Assembly (NCBI RefSeq): GCF_949987515.2
Contig: NC_082684.1
Location: 44,730,006 to 44,794,005, forward strand
Length of the DNA stretch: 64,000 nt
DNA from: Delphinus delphis
Lineage: Eukaryota; Chordata; Mammalia; Artiodactyla; Delphinidae
Reading direction: 5' to 3'
Below the pieces are notes generated by a model that ran no database searches, had not been told where the DNA came from, and saw nothing but the letters and a program-made list of their open reading frames with translations. The position numbers and the translations under genes are program-made. Of the stretch, positions 21,989 through 33,078 are shown piece by piece; within the stretch, counting starts at the first letter, position 1; each line of letters begins with the position of its first letter.

Positions 21989-22002
21989 AGGTACAGAGAC
22001 TT

Positions 22003-22218
22003 GGGCTTCCCTGGTGGCGCAGTGGTTGAGAGTCCGCCTGCCGATACAGGGGACACGGGTTCGTGCCCCGGTCTGGGAAGATCCCACATGCTGCGGGGCG
22101 GCTGGGCCCGTGAGCCATGGCTGCTGAGCCTGCGCGTCCGGAGCCTGTGCTCCGCAACGGGAGAGGCCACAACAGTGAGAGGCGCGCATACCGAAAAAAA
22201 AAAAAAAAAAAAAAAAAA
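22003..22218 (+). mobile_element. CHR-type SINE (young)
   Basis: A full body with a long A tail. The target duplication 'aggtacagagactt' is perfect at 21989-22002 and 22219-22232. A second young copy lies in opposite orientation about 200 bp downstream. Confidence 0.96.
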
Positions 22219-22420
22219 AGGTACAGAGACTTTTCCTATGCTCCCTGCCACTACATATGCAAAGTGTACTTCATCATCAACATCACCCTTTCCTTGACTT
22301 CTTTTATGAGAGAAAGAAAGACACCTCTATCTCAATTAAGCTTCTGTTTGGTTTCTTGTTTGGGTTTTTTTGGTCATGCTCTTATATGTAGCCAAAGCTA
22401 ATCTGAAAAGATATACCTGC

Positions 22421-22619
22421 TTTTTTTTGCGGTACACGGGCCTCTCACTGTTGTGGCCTCTCCCGTTGCGGAGCACAGGCTCCGGATGCGCAGGCTCAGC
22501 GGCCATGGCTCACGGGCCCAGCCGCTCCGCGGCATGTGGGATCTTCCCGGACGAGGGCACGAACCCGCGTCCCCTGCATCGGCAGGCGGACTCTCAACCA
22601 CTGCGCCACCAGGGAAGCA
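22421..22619 (-). mobile_element. CHR-type SINE (young), inverted partner
   Basis: A short T run, 'gcggtacacgggcctctcac' and the end 'gccaccagggaagc' identify the same young subfamily in reverse. The poly(T) is only 8 bases, and no clear target duplication was found, unlike the partner at 22003. Confidence 0.95.
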
Positions 22620-22629
22620 CCCCTCCTCC

Positions 22630-23740
22630 CCATGACATTTTTTAATGAATGCAACCGAGCTGCCATTTCCTCTTGCACTAAGTGAATTGAAGCCCTCGGC
22701 TGGTGCACATCACACTCTTAGATGTGTGAAAAACTGATACCCACAACCTAAATCACCATTCCTTTCTTTCCTGGGACCATGCACATGACTCAATATCCAC
22801 ACTAGGGCTGTCAGGAATGTGTCAGCTCAGTGTTAGGAAAATAATCCAACGCCATCTCCCAGGCACAAGATGTTATTCTTCAAAAACATTTTTAAAAATT
22901 CTTTAAGCAGGTGGATGATTGAAGGAATAAGTTGGCTGGCTTCTAAGAATGAACTTTTCAAAAGAAGTCCAACATAATTGTTGTTGACATTTCTTTGGAA
23001 AGACGATGAGCAAATAAGATATTCTGCAGCAGAGAGTTCGGAGGGGTAGGGCAACGGCATCTGTGGAACCTAATTTACTGCTCCACAAGGCAAGGGGTGT
23101 CTCATTATGATCATGAATAGATGGCTCTAGGATTGAAACAAGAAGGGCGTTTTGGATGACTCCTGCCATTTTATTTGAGTAAAAGTAGATTTGGGCTTAG
23201 ATCTGGCAAAGAGCTAAAAGAAAATAACGAGCAATTAGAATGTCTGGTTTTTAATTTGTGCTTATCTATCTTTTTGCAGAGTACACGTGGTGAATATGTG
23301 GTACTTTTTTACTCTGTTTCCCTTTCACACTCCTGAAAAACATTGTTGATTCTTTGCACTCCTGCTTACTGAGTTCAGATTTAACTTCAGTTACTTCTCA
23401 ACTCACCAGCTAAGCAGCTCCTACCAATCCATTGACTATGCCTTAAAAATGATTATTGGTGCCCTGCTCTGGACGCTTGAAAGTTTGGTGAAAGTTATTT
23501 TATCCAATGCGGCTGGATGGGAGCCATGGCTGTTGCGTGTGAGTCGGCTGGAGTTTCCAGTCATCCAGGTTTAAAACATGCCCAGGGTGCCTCCCCCATG
23601 GTTCCCAGTTAGTGTCTTTCAAGTAAAGTCCAAACATTACAGACACCTATAAAGCAACCTAAGTTCAGAATTCCTTTTTATTTTTGTAATGTTCCCCTTC
23701 AGTTTAACTTTACTTTGTCCACACCTACCTAGTACATCTG
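22630..23740. other. Unassigned sequence
   Basis: No repeat, RNA or exon was recognised in this interval. Short frames on both strands look random. Confidence 0.4.
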
Positions 23741-23744
23741 CGAT

Positions 23745-23950
23745 TTTTTTTTTTTTTTTGCGGTACGCGGGCCTCTCACTCTTGCGGCCTCTCCCATTGC
23801 GGAGCACAGGCTCCGGACGCGCAGGCTCAGCGGCCATGGCTTACGGGCCCAGCCGCTCCACGGCATGTGGGATCCTCCCGGACCGGGGCACGAACCCGTG
23901 TCCCCTGCATCGGCAGGCGGACTCTCAACCACTGCGCCACCAGGGAAGCC
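23745..23950 (-). mobile_element. CHR-type SINE (young)
   Basis: A T run, 'gcggtacgcgggcctctcac' and the end 'gccaccagggaagcc' match the subfamily. A short target duplication, 'ctgcgat', is visible at 23738-23744 and 23951-23957. Confidence 0.95.
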
Positions 23951-23959
23951 CTGCGATAT

Positions 23960-24420
23960 TTTTGTAGAGCCCAACCTTATCAAGTTTTACTAAGGCATTC
24001 AATCTGGTTTCCATAGAAACAACTCTCTTTCTTTGTGAGCTCACATTTCATCTTACATAATATCTAATTAAATTGTATAATTAAAATAACCTGGTGTAAA
24101 CAGGTCTGGGGACAATCCTAACCGAATCTTAGGAGGCATTCAACAAACCGGTGGAAGCAGAATGCACAAGCGTATGTAGTGGTGAGGCGCATCAGCTTTT
24201 CCTGAGCCTTGGTCGGTAGATCCTACAGATGCAGCAGATGGCGTTGGCTAATCCTCTGAGTCAGTTAAGCAGAGGTCAGTTAGAGACCACACTGTTAAAC
24301 AGAAGCCCTAACTCTCACTATAGATGACACTAGGGCATGTTTTCCTTTTTGTGTGTGTGTTTTCTTTAAAAAAGGAAACCAGTTAGCTTTGAATATCCTC
24401 ATTACTTACTTTTGGGGGGG
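23960..24420. other. Unassigned sequence
   Basis: No feature was recognised between the SINE and the RPL23 pseudogene. Confidence 0.4.
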
Positions 24421-24477
24421 TTGGGAGCAAATAATTTTTAATGGGATGGGTTTTTTTTAAACAAAAACACTGGAGAA

Positions 24478-24898
24478 TCATACAATGCTGCCAGCATTGG
24501 ACACAATTAGGCCACAAGTCTGCGCACACCTTTGCAACTGGCCCCATGATGGCAGAGCCTCTCCTCTTGCCTTTACTGTTTCCTATGACCTCCACATGAT
24601 ACCAAAATAAAGGAACGTCTTTCTCCAGGATGACTTCCGTTGTTGAATTACCACTACTGCATGTATCTTCCTTCTGAGCTCCAGTTTGCCTTTCTCGACT
24701 GTGGCCATCACCATGTCACCTGCATCAGCAGCAGGAATCTGTTCAACCGTCCCTCGATCCACTTCACAGAGACAGTACACAGAATTTTGGCTCCCGTGCT
24801 GTCAGCATAGCTCATCATGCTTCCTACCAGAAGACCCCAGAAATGCAGAATTTTGCATGGGAGGAACCACCACATCCTTGCTTCCACATCTCGAACAT
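24478..24898 (-). pseudogene. RPL23P: RPL23 processed pseudogene
   Basis: Read on the minus strand, the segment follows the coding sequence of ribosomal protein L23, a 140-residue protein of the large ribosomal subunit. The start codon equivalent is at 24896-24898 and the stop equivalent at 24478-24480. The length, 421 bp against 423 bp for an intact frame, shows it is nearly complete and intron-free. Recognisable stretches are '[16 protein letters not shown]' in one frame and '[13 protein letters not shown]' in another, so at least one frameshift lies between them. The switch falls where the parent reads about residues 90-105, which also look shortened. The protein start is eroded. Sequence past the stop ('ctccagtgtttttgtttaaa' on the minus strand) resembles the parent 3' UTR to about 24420. 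No L23 could be made. A minus-strand L1 tail begins about 20 bp from its 5' end. Confidence 0.93.
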
Positions 24899-24916
24899 GA
24901 AAAAAGGCTGTATTGC

Positions 24917-25290
24917 TTTTTTTTATTGTGGTAAAATATATATAACATAAAATTTACCCTTTTAAGCCTTTTTGAGTGTATAATTCTGTGGCATTCAGTC
25001 AGTCTCATCTTGTGCAGTCATCACCACTATCTTCAGAACTTTGTTTTTATCACTACTAACAAACTCTGTACCCATTAAACACTAAGGTTTCCCCATTCCA
25101 CGTTCCCCTCAGCCACTGGCAAACAACATTTTACTTTCTGTCTCTATGCAGTTGTCTCTTCTAGGCACCTCATATAGGTGAAATCTACAATATCTGTCCT
25201 TCTTTGTCTGGCTTATTTCACTTAGCATAACGTCTTCAAGCTTCACCCATGTTGTCTCATTGCTTTTGAAATGGTTTTCCCACTCAGACC
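24917..25290 (-). mobile_element. Old L1 3' end
   Basis: 'tattgtggtaaaatatatat', 'aacataaaatttaccctttt', 'gcagtcatcaccactatctt' and 'tttcacttagcataacgtct' are the reverse complement of an older L1 3' region. It directly neighbours the RPL23 pseudogene. Confidence 0.85.
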
Positions 25291-25539
25291 GCACCATTGT
25301 AGCCTAGAGTCTTCTGTACACCCCCATTTTGAGGTTGCCTTTCTTGCTCCAGCCTCCTGCAAAGTGGTGGTCTCCTGCCTCTACCACCCCAAAGTGTGAG
25401 TGCCTTTTAGGGAGACCACCCCACAGTCCGCCAGACTTGGTTTCTGGGCTCTATTTGTCCTTTCCAAGGTTCTAGGATTTTCAAATGCCTGCTAAATCTT
25501 CTGTAACAATCAATTCAAATACACAAGTTTGGCGATTCA

Positions 25540-25920
25540 AATTACTTTTTCCAAAAGTACTTTAAAATGCATTCAGTTATTAATTGCCTGGTGGCCCTTT
25601 AATCAAACGGGAAAATTGACACAGCCAGAGGCATGTATTTTTGTGGAAAGAAAATTTATTTAAGAAGAAACAGCAGCTCTCACTGCTTAATTTAAACTGA
25701 GAAAACTGTGGAAAATCCACTACTATGGAAAATTAATAAAACATTGCCGGCTGCAAACAGTGACTAATTGTGCAAGATGAAGACTGCCCGGAATTAATAA
25801 CGTGCAGTCTTCTGTGTGAAGAACCCCCTACCACTTCAATTGACTGGGAGATTAAATTACTTCTAAGTTTGCCATATTAAAACAGAGCAGGAATAAAACG
25901 TTAGTGAAGGTACGTCTATT
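25540..25920. promoter_or_regulatory. Candidate conserved non-coding element
   Basis: This non-repetitive block carries many TAATTA/ATTAA cores ('cagttattaattgcctgg', 'ggaattaataacgtgc', 'gactaattgtgc', 'gagattaaattac') and a few retained CpGs ('ttgccggctgc', 'tgcccggaatt'). No repeat or coding frame explains it. Composition resembles developmental enhancers; conservation was not measured. Confidence 0.3.
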
Positions 25921-25924
25921 ATTT

Positions 25925-28005
25925 ACTGTCTGTGATATGGATATAATTATTTCCAAACAACTACAATGTGACGTGACCAGTAATATTTAAATGACTCTTT
26001 TAGCAAAAGGATCTACGGCAACCTTTTTTACCCGAAGGGGAAAAAATATATCCTTCTTTTACTTCGAAAGTGATAAAATGATGCCTAGTGGACTTCTGCA
26101 GAGGGTAGGTCCCTGCCCCAATGGACAGAAATGTGCTCGCTGTCCGAGTTTATACATTTCCCTCTCTGCATCAGATAGTGCTCTGGGGCAGTATGTGAAG
26201 CAGAAAACCTTAGCAATTCATTTCATGAGCTCTGATCTTAAGTGGAAGGGATCCAGAGGAAACCAGTGTAGATGCTTCAAGGCTTCTCCTGGCGCCTGAT
26301 GTGACCATGAGCACACGTCTAACAGGATGGGTTCCTTTATGGGAGGCAGGAGGGAAGGGCAGAGCGATTTCCTGGGAAAAGGGGGTTCATTCATAAGGGA
26401 CATACATTCGCACAGGCCCCGTCAACAACACGGACGCATCCTCCAAGCTTGATCATGACACTGTACCACCTGGTAGGCCTTGGTTTCCTCCATGATAAAA
26501 TGAGGATTAAATGACATAAACAAATGCTGCCCCTTTTCTTGCCCTGTTGTCAGGATTGGATTAATTTTCTTGCCCCAGAGGGTCACCAGGAGGTTCTGTC
26601 AGTTTTCCTAGTGCATCCAAACTCTGATCCTGTGAAACAAGATACAGCAAGAAGATGCCATTCAATGACCAGGAGAGATCTGTTCAAGTGAGAGGGATAA
26701 AGAAAAGAAATTCAGAAAACTAAGAGCTCTATTTGTATGAAGTGATGGGATGTTTGGGGGTTTGTTTCGTGTTTTGGTTTGTTTTTCAAATTTTAGAGAT
26801 TAGCAAATAACTCAAGGAACCCAGGAACCGAATGAAGCCAGCTGGACATGTGTGTTGAGGAGGTGTCTCAAAGATGGAGATGTCCTTGGCCGAGAGGCGC
26901 TGTCTTCCTCGCCTGCTTATCCTTTAATGCTCACACAGAGGGTACATTCAGCCTCTTGCTATTTGATATTGCTGGCAGGAAGGTCCGAGCATTGGCCTGG
27001 AGAGAATAAAGGCGTGTTGTTTAGAAATGCAGAGGCTTAACCCGAAGCGTAACTGGCTTGCGGTTTACCACAGAAATTATCTGGACATATCATTTGATTT
27101 CCAGGTTTTAAATGTTATTCTAAACAAGATCTGGCTGCACAGCCCTCCGCCGTATGACATACAGAGACTTTATCTGCCACCAGATGCCATTCAGGCTTAA
27201 TGCTGCAGCAGTGAATTGTATAAATTGGGGCATCCTTTGAGACCCTAGAGCATTATGGCCTCTCAGAGGGGGAGAGATGAGACCTGCTTCCTTCTCCCTG
27301 TTGCTCAGGCAAAACACTTTTTAGGCTGTTTCTCTCTATTTGGGTCATTTTGGTTTCCCTTTTTCAGAAACACTTAAGACTGGCTGTAGCAGGCCCACCC
27401 TTATCTACATGCTGGGTGTCCAGGTGCATTTATCACTGGATTTGAGGAGTCATGGGGAAGGTTCATGACCTGGCAAAGCTTCCTCTCCCTGCTGGCAAAT
27501 ACCCCCAAGAGAGGCAACGAACTGATTTGCGCTTTTGCCAGTAACTGCTATCAAGCAGGATGTGAAAGGGTGGACCTCCAGATCCTGAAGGGGAAGCAGC
27601 CCTAGGAAAGGTACCAGAAAGGGAGAAACGGGACACAGGACCGAGAGTCAGACTGCCTGGGCCTGGGTGGTTTCTGCCTTTTAGAAGTGGCAGACTGACC
27701 TGCCCTGTTGCCTTCACACATCATTTCACGTATAGAGTCTGCCCCAACCTTGAGTGAAACCAGGACATTTAGAAAACATAAATTTGCCCTAAAGAGTTGT
27801 CTCGACTCAGTATCTCCAACTCCCCTCATTTTCCTTGAACTCACTTCAGTCAGACTCTCATCCCGGCTGCTCCTTGGGAACTGCCTTTGTCCAGGTCATC
27901 ATGGCCTTTACGTTGCCACATCCAGTGGACACTCCTGATCCTTAAGTTATTTGACTATGAGGAATATCTGATCTGTTGATCTTTCCTCCTGAACACTTCT
28001 GTACT
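25925..28005. other. Unassigned sequence with a short MIR-like piece
   Basis: 'ggccttggtttcctccatga' followed by 'taaaatgaggattaaatgac' at about 26477-26516 recalls the MIR core. Otherwise no repeat or exon was recognised. A 102-codon frame at 25991-26299 (+) has no domain that I recognise. Confidence 0.4.
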
Positions 28006-28009
28006 TTGA

Positions 28010-28240
28010 AATGTGGACACACAAAGAAACATCAGAGGGGCATGCACACGGAAGACCTTGTGAGGACACAGCAAGAAGGCAGCCATACGCGAGCCAAGGA
28101 GAGAGGCCTCGGAAGAAGGCAAACCTGCAACACCTTGATCTTGGACTCCCAGCCTCCAGAAATAGGAGAAAATACATTTCTGTTGTTTAAGGCATCCAGT
28201 CTGTGGTATTTTGTTATGGCAGCCCTAACAAACTAATACT
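28010..28240 (+). mobile_element. MLT1-type (MaLR) LTR, 3' part
   Basis: 'atgtggacacacaaagaaac', 'ccttgtgaggacacagcaag', 'gactcccagcctccagaaat' and 'tctgtggtattttgttatgg' to 'aactaatact' match the 3' half of an MLT1 LTR. The 5' half was not found. Confidence 0.85.
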
Positions 28241-28473
28241 CTTGTCAAGATGCTAACCATCGATAAATCAAGTGTTCATCAACTAGTTGTCTCTGAAAAT
28301 TATACTCGGACAAAAAGTAGAAGACAGAGACTTTGGCCTCAAGAAGCTTGCCATGTGTTGCACGTGCAGAGGTACTTGCATGTTAGGGATGGTTCTGGTT
28401 ATTCTCCATTTCCCTCTCTAGCCCCACTCTCCCCGCCATGATGCTCTGCTCGGTGCTTGGGGATGCTGATCCA

Positions 28474-28570
28474 GGGGCTCTCTGATCCTGGGCTCTCTGA
28501 TCCTGCTGACCCTGGGCTCTCTGATCCTTCTGATCCTGGGCTCTCTGATCCTGCTGATCCTGGGCTCTCT
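28474..28570. repeat. 24-bp tandem repeat (small VNTR)
   Basis: Three full 24-bp units starting 'tgggctctctgatcc' lie at 28489-28512, 28513-28536 and 28537-28560, with partial units on both sides. Units differ by one or two bases. Read as protein on the plus strand the unit gives 'LSDPADPG'-like octamers, but there is no gene context. Confidence 0.95.
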
Positions 28571-28996
28571 TGCCCTCTGGCTTCCAACTGGGTTTGGCTA
28601 ATGGAAATTAATACCAGGGGATTGGAGGTGGAAGAGAGAGGTAAGTTAGTTATTGCAACCCCTCTCCTTAAAGGGCCAGGTTGTGTCAATGCCTGGGTTT
28701 CTTCCCAGCCAGAGCTTTCTCTAGATTCTGTCATCTCCATTCCCTCTCCTTGTCCCTGTAGGCCTATAGGTGGTCATGGCTTCCCATCACCCCTAATCCC
28801 CAGGTGCTCTCTCCTCTGTTGGCTCCCTTAAACACTACCCACACCTCTATAAAGAATCCTAAGTTAATTAAGCTCTTTTTAATTAGACCTCTTTGAGTAT
28901 GCTGTTTGTTTTCCATCAGAACGCTGACTTGTATGGAGAGGTAGAGTAGTATGGTGAGAAAAACCATCACTTTGGTGTCAGGCAGCCCTGAGTTTG

Positions 28997-29453
28997 TTTT
29001 TTTTTCAAATTGAAGTATAGTTGATGTACAATATTATATAAGTTACATGTGTACAATATAGTGATTCACAATATGTAATGGTAATACTCCATTTATAGTT
29101 ATTATAAAATATTGGTTGTATTCCCTGTGTTATACAATATATCCTTGTAGATTATTTTATACATAATAATATGTAGCTCTTAATCCCCTATCCCTAAATT
29201 GCTCCTTCTCTCTCCTCTCTCCCCACTCGTAACCACTAGTTTTTTCTCTATATCTGTGAGTCTGTTTCTTTTTTGTTATATTCACTAGTGTATTGTATTT
29301 TTTAGATTCCACATGTAAGTGATATCATATAGTATTTATCCTTCTTTGTCTGACATTTCACTTCGCATAAAACCCTCCAAATTCATCCATGTTGTTGCAA
29401 ATGGCAAAATTTTATTCTTTTTTATGGCTGAGTAGTATTCCGTTGTGTGTGTG

Positions 29454-29517
<64 letters not shown>

Positions 29518-29686
29518 ACATCTTCTTTAACCATTCATCTGCTGATGGACACTTAGGTTGCTTCCATATCTTGGCAATTGTAAATAATGCTGCTATGAAC
29601 ATTGGGCATGTATTCTTTGGAGTTAGTGTTTTTGTTTTTTTCTGATATATACCCAGGAGTGGAATTGCTGGATGGTGTGATTAGAA
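28997..29686 (-). mobile_element. 5'-truncated L1 3' end inside a MIR
   Basis: Poly(T), 'caaattgaagtatagttgat', 'tctgtgagtctgtttctttt', 'ccaaattcatccatgttgtt' and 'acccaggagtggaattgctg' are the reverse complement of L1 ORF2 end and 3' UTR. The target duplication is 'agccctgagtttg' (28984-28996) and 'agccctgaatttg' (29687-29699), one mismatch. A TG/TA microsatellite has expanded inside it. Confidence 0.93.
29444..29515. repeat. (TG)n(TA)n compound microsatellite
   Basis: A short TG run is followed by nearly 60 bases of alternating TA. It sits at the usual 'ttgtgtgtatata' spot of the L1 3' end, so it grew from a seed within the element. Confidence 0.96.
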
Positions 29687-29720
29687 AGCCCTGAATTTGA
29701 ATACCAGCCCATCAGTAAAC

Positions 29721-29744
29721 AATTGCACAATTGCACAATTGCAC
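29721..29744. repeat. 8-bp triplet repeat
   Basis: Three perfect copies of 'aattgcac' in tandem, inside the right half of the MIR. Confidence 0.9.
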
Positions 29745-30059
29745 AGTTCTGTTGCAAGTTTCTTTATCTCTTGGATCCTCAGTCTCCCCTGAGGATATAT
29801 AAAGTGGGCACAATAACACTTTTCTTATAAGGTTGCTAAGAAAGTTAAATAAGATAATATACAGTGCTTGGCAAATAGCAAGTGCTCAACAATGGTATTA
29901 CAGAAGTAGATGAAGTAGTTGGTTTTAGTTTACAGACATTCTTAGAAATACTTAAACCCAAAGAAATGCCTTCCTCATGAGAAAGTTGCAGGTGCCAGAG
30001 CAATTTTAAAGAAGAGATCGAAGTCCTGACAGGTCCCCCGTGCTGGGCAGAACTGATGG

Positions 30060-30592
30060 TCCCAAGCCATGGGGGACACACCCCTTCTCCCAGGTATTCA
30101 ATCCAATACTAAAGTAGGTATTATTTTGAAGGGATTTTGTAATTAAGGTTCCACATCAGTTGACCTTACGATAGGTAGATTACCTAATCACATGAGCCCT
30201 TTAGAAACAGAGACTTTTCTCTGACTGGTCCCAGAAGGAGGAGGCAGAGAAACACACTCCAGCTGGCCTGGAGGAAAGAAAAACATCCAGGTTGTGAACT
30301 GCCTGCAGGGGCCACATGGCAAAGAACTGCGGACAGCCTCTGGGAGCCGAGAGAGGTCCCCAGCCAACTTCTAGCAGGAAAACAGAAAAACAAAGACCTC
30401 AGTCCTACAACCACAGGAAATGGATTCTGTCTGCAAAATGACCTCGGGCCCCAGGTGAGAACTGTGGCCTCAGCTGACACTTTGATTTCATCCCAGTGGA
30501 TCTTGCCCTACGGAAACTATGAGAAATAAATTTCTGCTGTTTTAAATCACCAAGTTTGTGGTCATTTGTTTCACAGTAAATAATAACAACCA
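30060..30592 (+). mobile_element. MLT1-type (MaLR) LTR
   Basis: 'attacctaatcacatgagcc', 'agaaacagagacttttctct', 'ctggcctggaggaaagaaa' and the end 'tttctgctgttttaaatcac' with 'caagtttgtggtcatttgtt' follow an MLT1D/E-like LTR. No internal genes are present. Confidence 0.75.
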
Positions 30593-30634
30593 CACATTGA
30601 ACTTCTGCCCCTGATGGGAAACAAAATTGTCTAT

Positions 30635-30688
30635 GTAGCTATTGGCCAAAGGGATAAACAAGTAGCTATTGGCCAAAGGGAGAAACAA
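30635..30688. repeat. 27-bp tandem duplication
   Basis: The unit 'gtagctattggccaaaggga' plus seven bases is repeated once (30635-30661 and 30662-30688), with a single T/G difference. It does not match a known repeat family that I recognise. Confidence 0.95.
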
Positions 30689-30699
30689 CACAGAAAAAT

Positions 30700-31475
30700 A
30701 GCTTCTGACTTCAAGTGACATTTTTAGTAGGCTCATTAATTTCAAAAATGGTAATGGAAGACTTTGGAAAATTCCACAGTTCAAGATAGGAAAAGGAAGG
30801 CTTACCAAAAGGTAAACACCTTAGTTCCTGTCTGCACGCTGTTTCTTTAGGCTACTAAGCTCTCTCTTTCTCAGGGGGCCATAGTGCAAACAACTAAAAT
30901 CTTAAAGAAACAATCAAGTAAAATAAAGCATATAGGAAACTTTGTTTATGTACTAAAGGTGTTCCAGCAAAGAAAAATGGAATTTAAATAATTACCTTGG
31001 TAAAGCAGAGCACATATTAGCTCTAGGAATCAAGTCTACTGTTTAAGGAACTTTTTGCAGTCTGTATTTATAAGTGATTAATAGCTATAAAGGAAGAATA
31101 TTACTTTGGCACATGTTAATCCACTTCATTATCTATAATATATATTTGATTGTTCTTTTTTTTTTCCATATTTGAAAATGTGTGCTTCAGGTAGATTTTC
31201 ATGATTTTGATAGATTTTTTTAAACTTTCCTTATGAGCATTTAAGGGAATCTAAATTATTTTCTGAATCCTCATTGTTTCTCTCTTGTTCTCTGGAATAA
31301 TGTGCAGAACTGAGTTTTGCAACACAGTGCTAAGGTCTTTGTTTTATTATGGGGCTAATTATTACCATAGGTCATTATAAGATAAGAAACCACAAATACG
31401 TTAGTAATGACAAAGATCTAAGCAGCTAAAAGAGCATACATGCTTGGATGAGGATATATTCTTGCAAAGATATCT
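30700..31475. other. Unassigned AT-rich sequence
   Basis: No repeat or exon was recognised. Confidence 0.4.
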
Positions 31476-31479
31476 TTAC

Positions 31480-31760
31480 ATTTCAGTAATTAAGCATGTC
31501 ACATTAATTGCATGGCCCTTTCATAAAACCTTGCAAAAAAAAAAAACACATCAAGAACTTTTCCTCTTGATATCAGATTAGAACTGATTGCATAATTCCA
31601 TTACCTGGATAATTAAATACAAATTTGGTAGCTTCAGAACTGTACAATGTTGTGGTTTCATTTTCTAATAGAATTATCCTGCCTTTGGTGTAGAATCCTT
31701 GCTAAGCAATGGAGATCTAATTACTTAGTGACATGACATTAACTCCTCAGGGACCTTTCC
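31480..31760. promoter_or_regulatory. AATTA-rich non-repetitive block
   Basis: The block contains 'agtaattaagcatg', 'cacattaattgcatgg', 'gattgcataattcc', 'ggataattaaatac' and 'gatctaattactt'. It is a weak enhancer-like candidate on motif content only. Confidence 0.2.
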
Positions 31761-31764
31761 TTGG

Positions 31765-32338
31765 AGAAAAGGCTCAGATTAAAAATGATTCAGGGAGCTT
31801 CTTTCTCATTTCATTACTGGGATCTAAATCACAGGAATTAGAGATGTGAGAGATCTATTAGGTTTTCTTCTCTCTTATTCAGGGAGCACGGGAAGAGTGT
31901 TCATCAGATATCGTTCTTCTGGGTTTGCTTAGGTCCAATTTACATAAAAAAAGAACAATTTCTGGATGTAACATATTGTTGGGATGAGTCCCTCCTCCAG
32001 CCCCTGAAAGACACATCATTTCTGTCACTTCACAGATTCTCTAATGATGATCTCAGGACACACTTGTTTGCCAAAGTGCAGGGTGATAACATGGCTGTGT
32101 TCCTGACAGAATAATTACCTCACGTTGAAAATGATTTTAGGCAGAACTAAACAGGAATATCCTCATGTGAATGATACCTTTCAGTAACTCTGAAAATAAC
32201 TCTGTGTAGGATTTGAAGGCCTTCATCGTTTGGTTTGATAACAGACCTTGAAGCCACTTCTGTAGGTCAGAGTCCAATTATTTTCACAGTAGTTTAAACT
32301 TATACCAGCTCTGATTCCCTGAAAGTTTTTAAATCAGG
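31765..32338. other. Unassigned sequence
   Basis: No feature was recognised. Confidence 0.4.
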
Positions 32339-32339
32339 G

Positions 32340-32810
32340 TGTGCAAAGAAACATCATCCATCACCTCTACCAGTGGGAATGATGGGGTAGAGCAGGTGTT
32401 TTCCATGTTTGCTGCCTGTGTCAGTTTGTGTTTTAGGTCCTGCATCTGTGGCCATCTGGAGGTCATCTCAGTAGTCCTGCTGACCTTGGTTGGGCTTGTC
32501 CACTGGGGTGACTTAGCTCTTGTCCTGTATTGGGCTAGCCTCGGCTTGTCCCCTGCTGATGGCAGAAGTTCGAGGGTGAGCAAACCCAATGCACAAGCCC
32601 ATATCAAGCCTCTGCTTGCCGCCTATCTTTTCACATGGCACTGAACAAAGAAAGACACACAGTGAGCTCAGTGTCAGGTACAGGGTGCTACCATCAGGCT
32701 ATCCTGCCCATGGAGGAGGGCAAAGGGACATGATACAGGGTATGGATACAGGGAGGGATGAAAAATTGGGGCCATTATGGTTATTTACCACACAGTTCCA
32801 TCAGCAACTG
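32340..32810. mobile_element. Ancient interspersed repeat, family not named
   Basis: 'gttcgagggtgagcaaaccc', 'catatcaagcctctgcttgc', 'tatggatacagggagggatg' and 'ttggggccattatggttatt' recall an old mammal-wide repeat. Order and spacing fit, but I cannot name the family. Confidence 0.4.
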
Positions 32811-33078
32811 TGGGACTGCTCTTTTATATAATCTGGAAAAAATCTCTTTATTAGTAAACTGTCTCTTAGATGATTTTCAACCCTGGAGTAGGTTTAGAAA
32901 TGAGCCATTAAATGAGATGTTGTAGAAGAAAGTATGTAGTGTCTTGATTATCTTTGAGTCCTTTAGTCATTATTGAAATTGCTAATTAGAAAGATAATCT
33001 TGGATGCAATCTTTTCTTTTCTATCTAAATCTTTTCTATCTTTATTAATCAGAAACACTATTCCTTGGGTATAACTGT

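Larger units (their letters stand above)
28930..29890 (+). mobile_element. MIR SINE split by an L1 insertion
   Basis: The left part (28930-28996) reads 'gtagagtagtatggtgagaa' and 'ggtgtcaggcagccctgagt', the MIR head. The right part (29687-29890) resumes with 'ccctgaatttgaataccagc' and ends 'gtgcttggcaaatagcaagt'. An L1 tail separates them, and the break is marked by a target duplication. Confidence 0.85.

Noticed and set aside
24478..24898. Functional RPL23 gene
   Set aside because: No introns, frameshifts between the recognisable halves and an eroded start; it is a processed pseudogene.
28474..28570. CRISPR-like array
   Set aside because: The units are directly adjacent with no spacers and the genome is mammalian; it is a VNTR.
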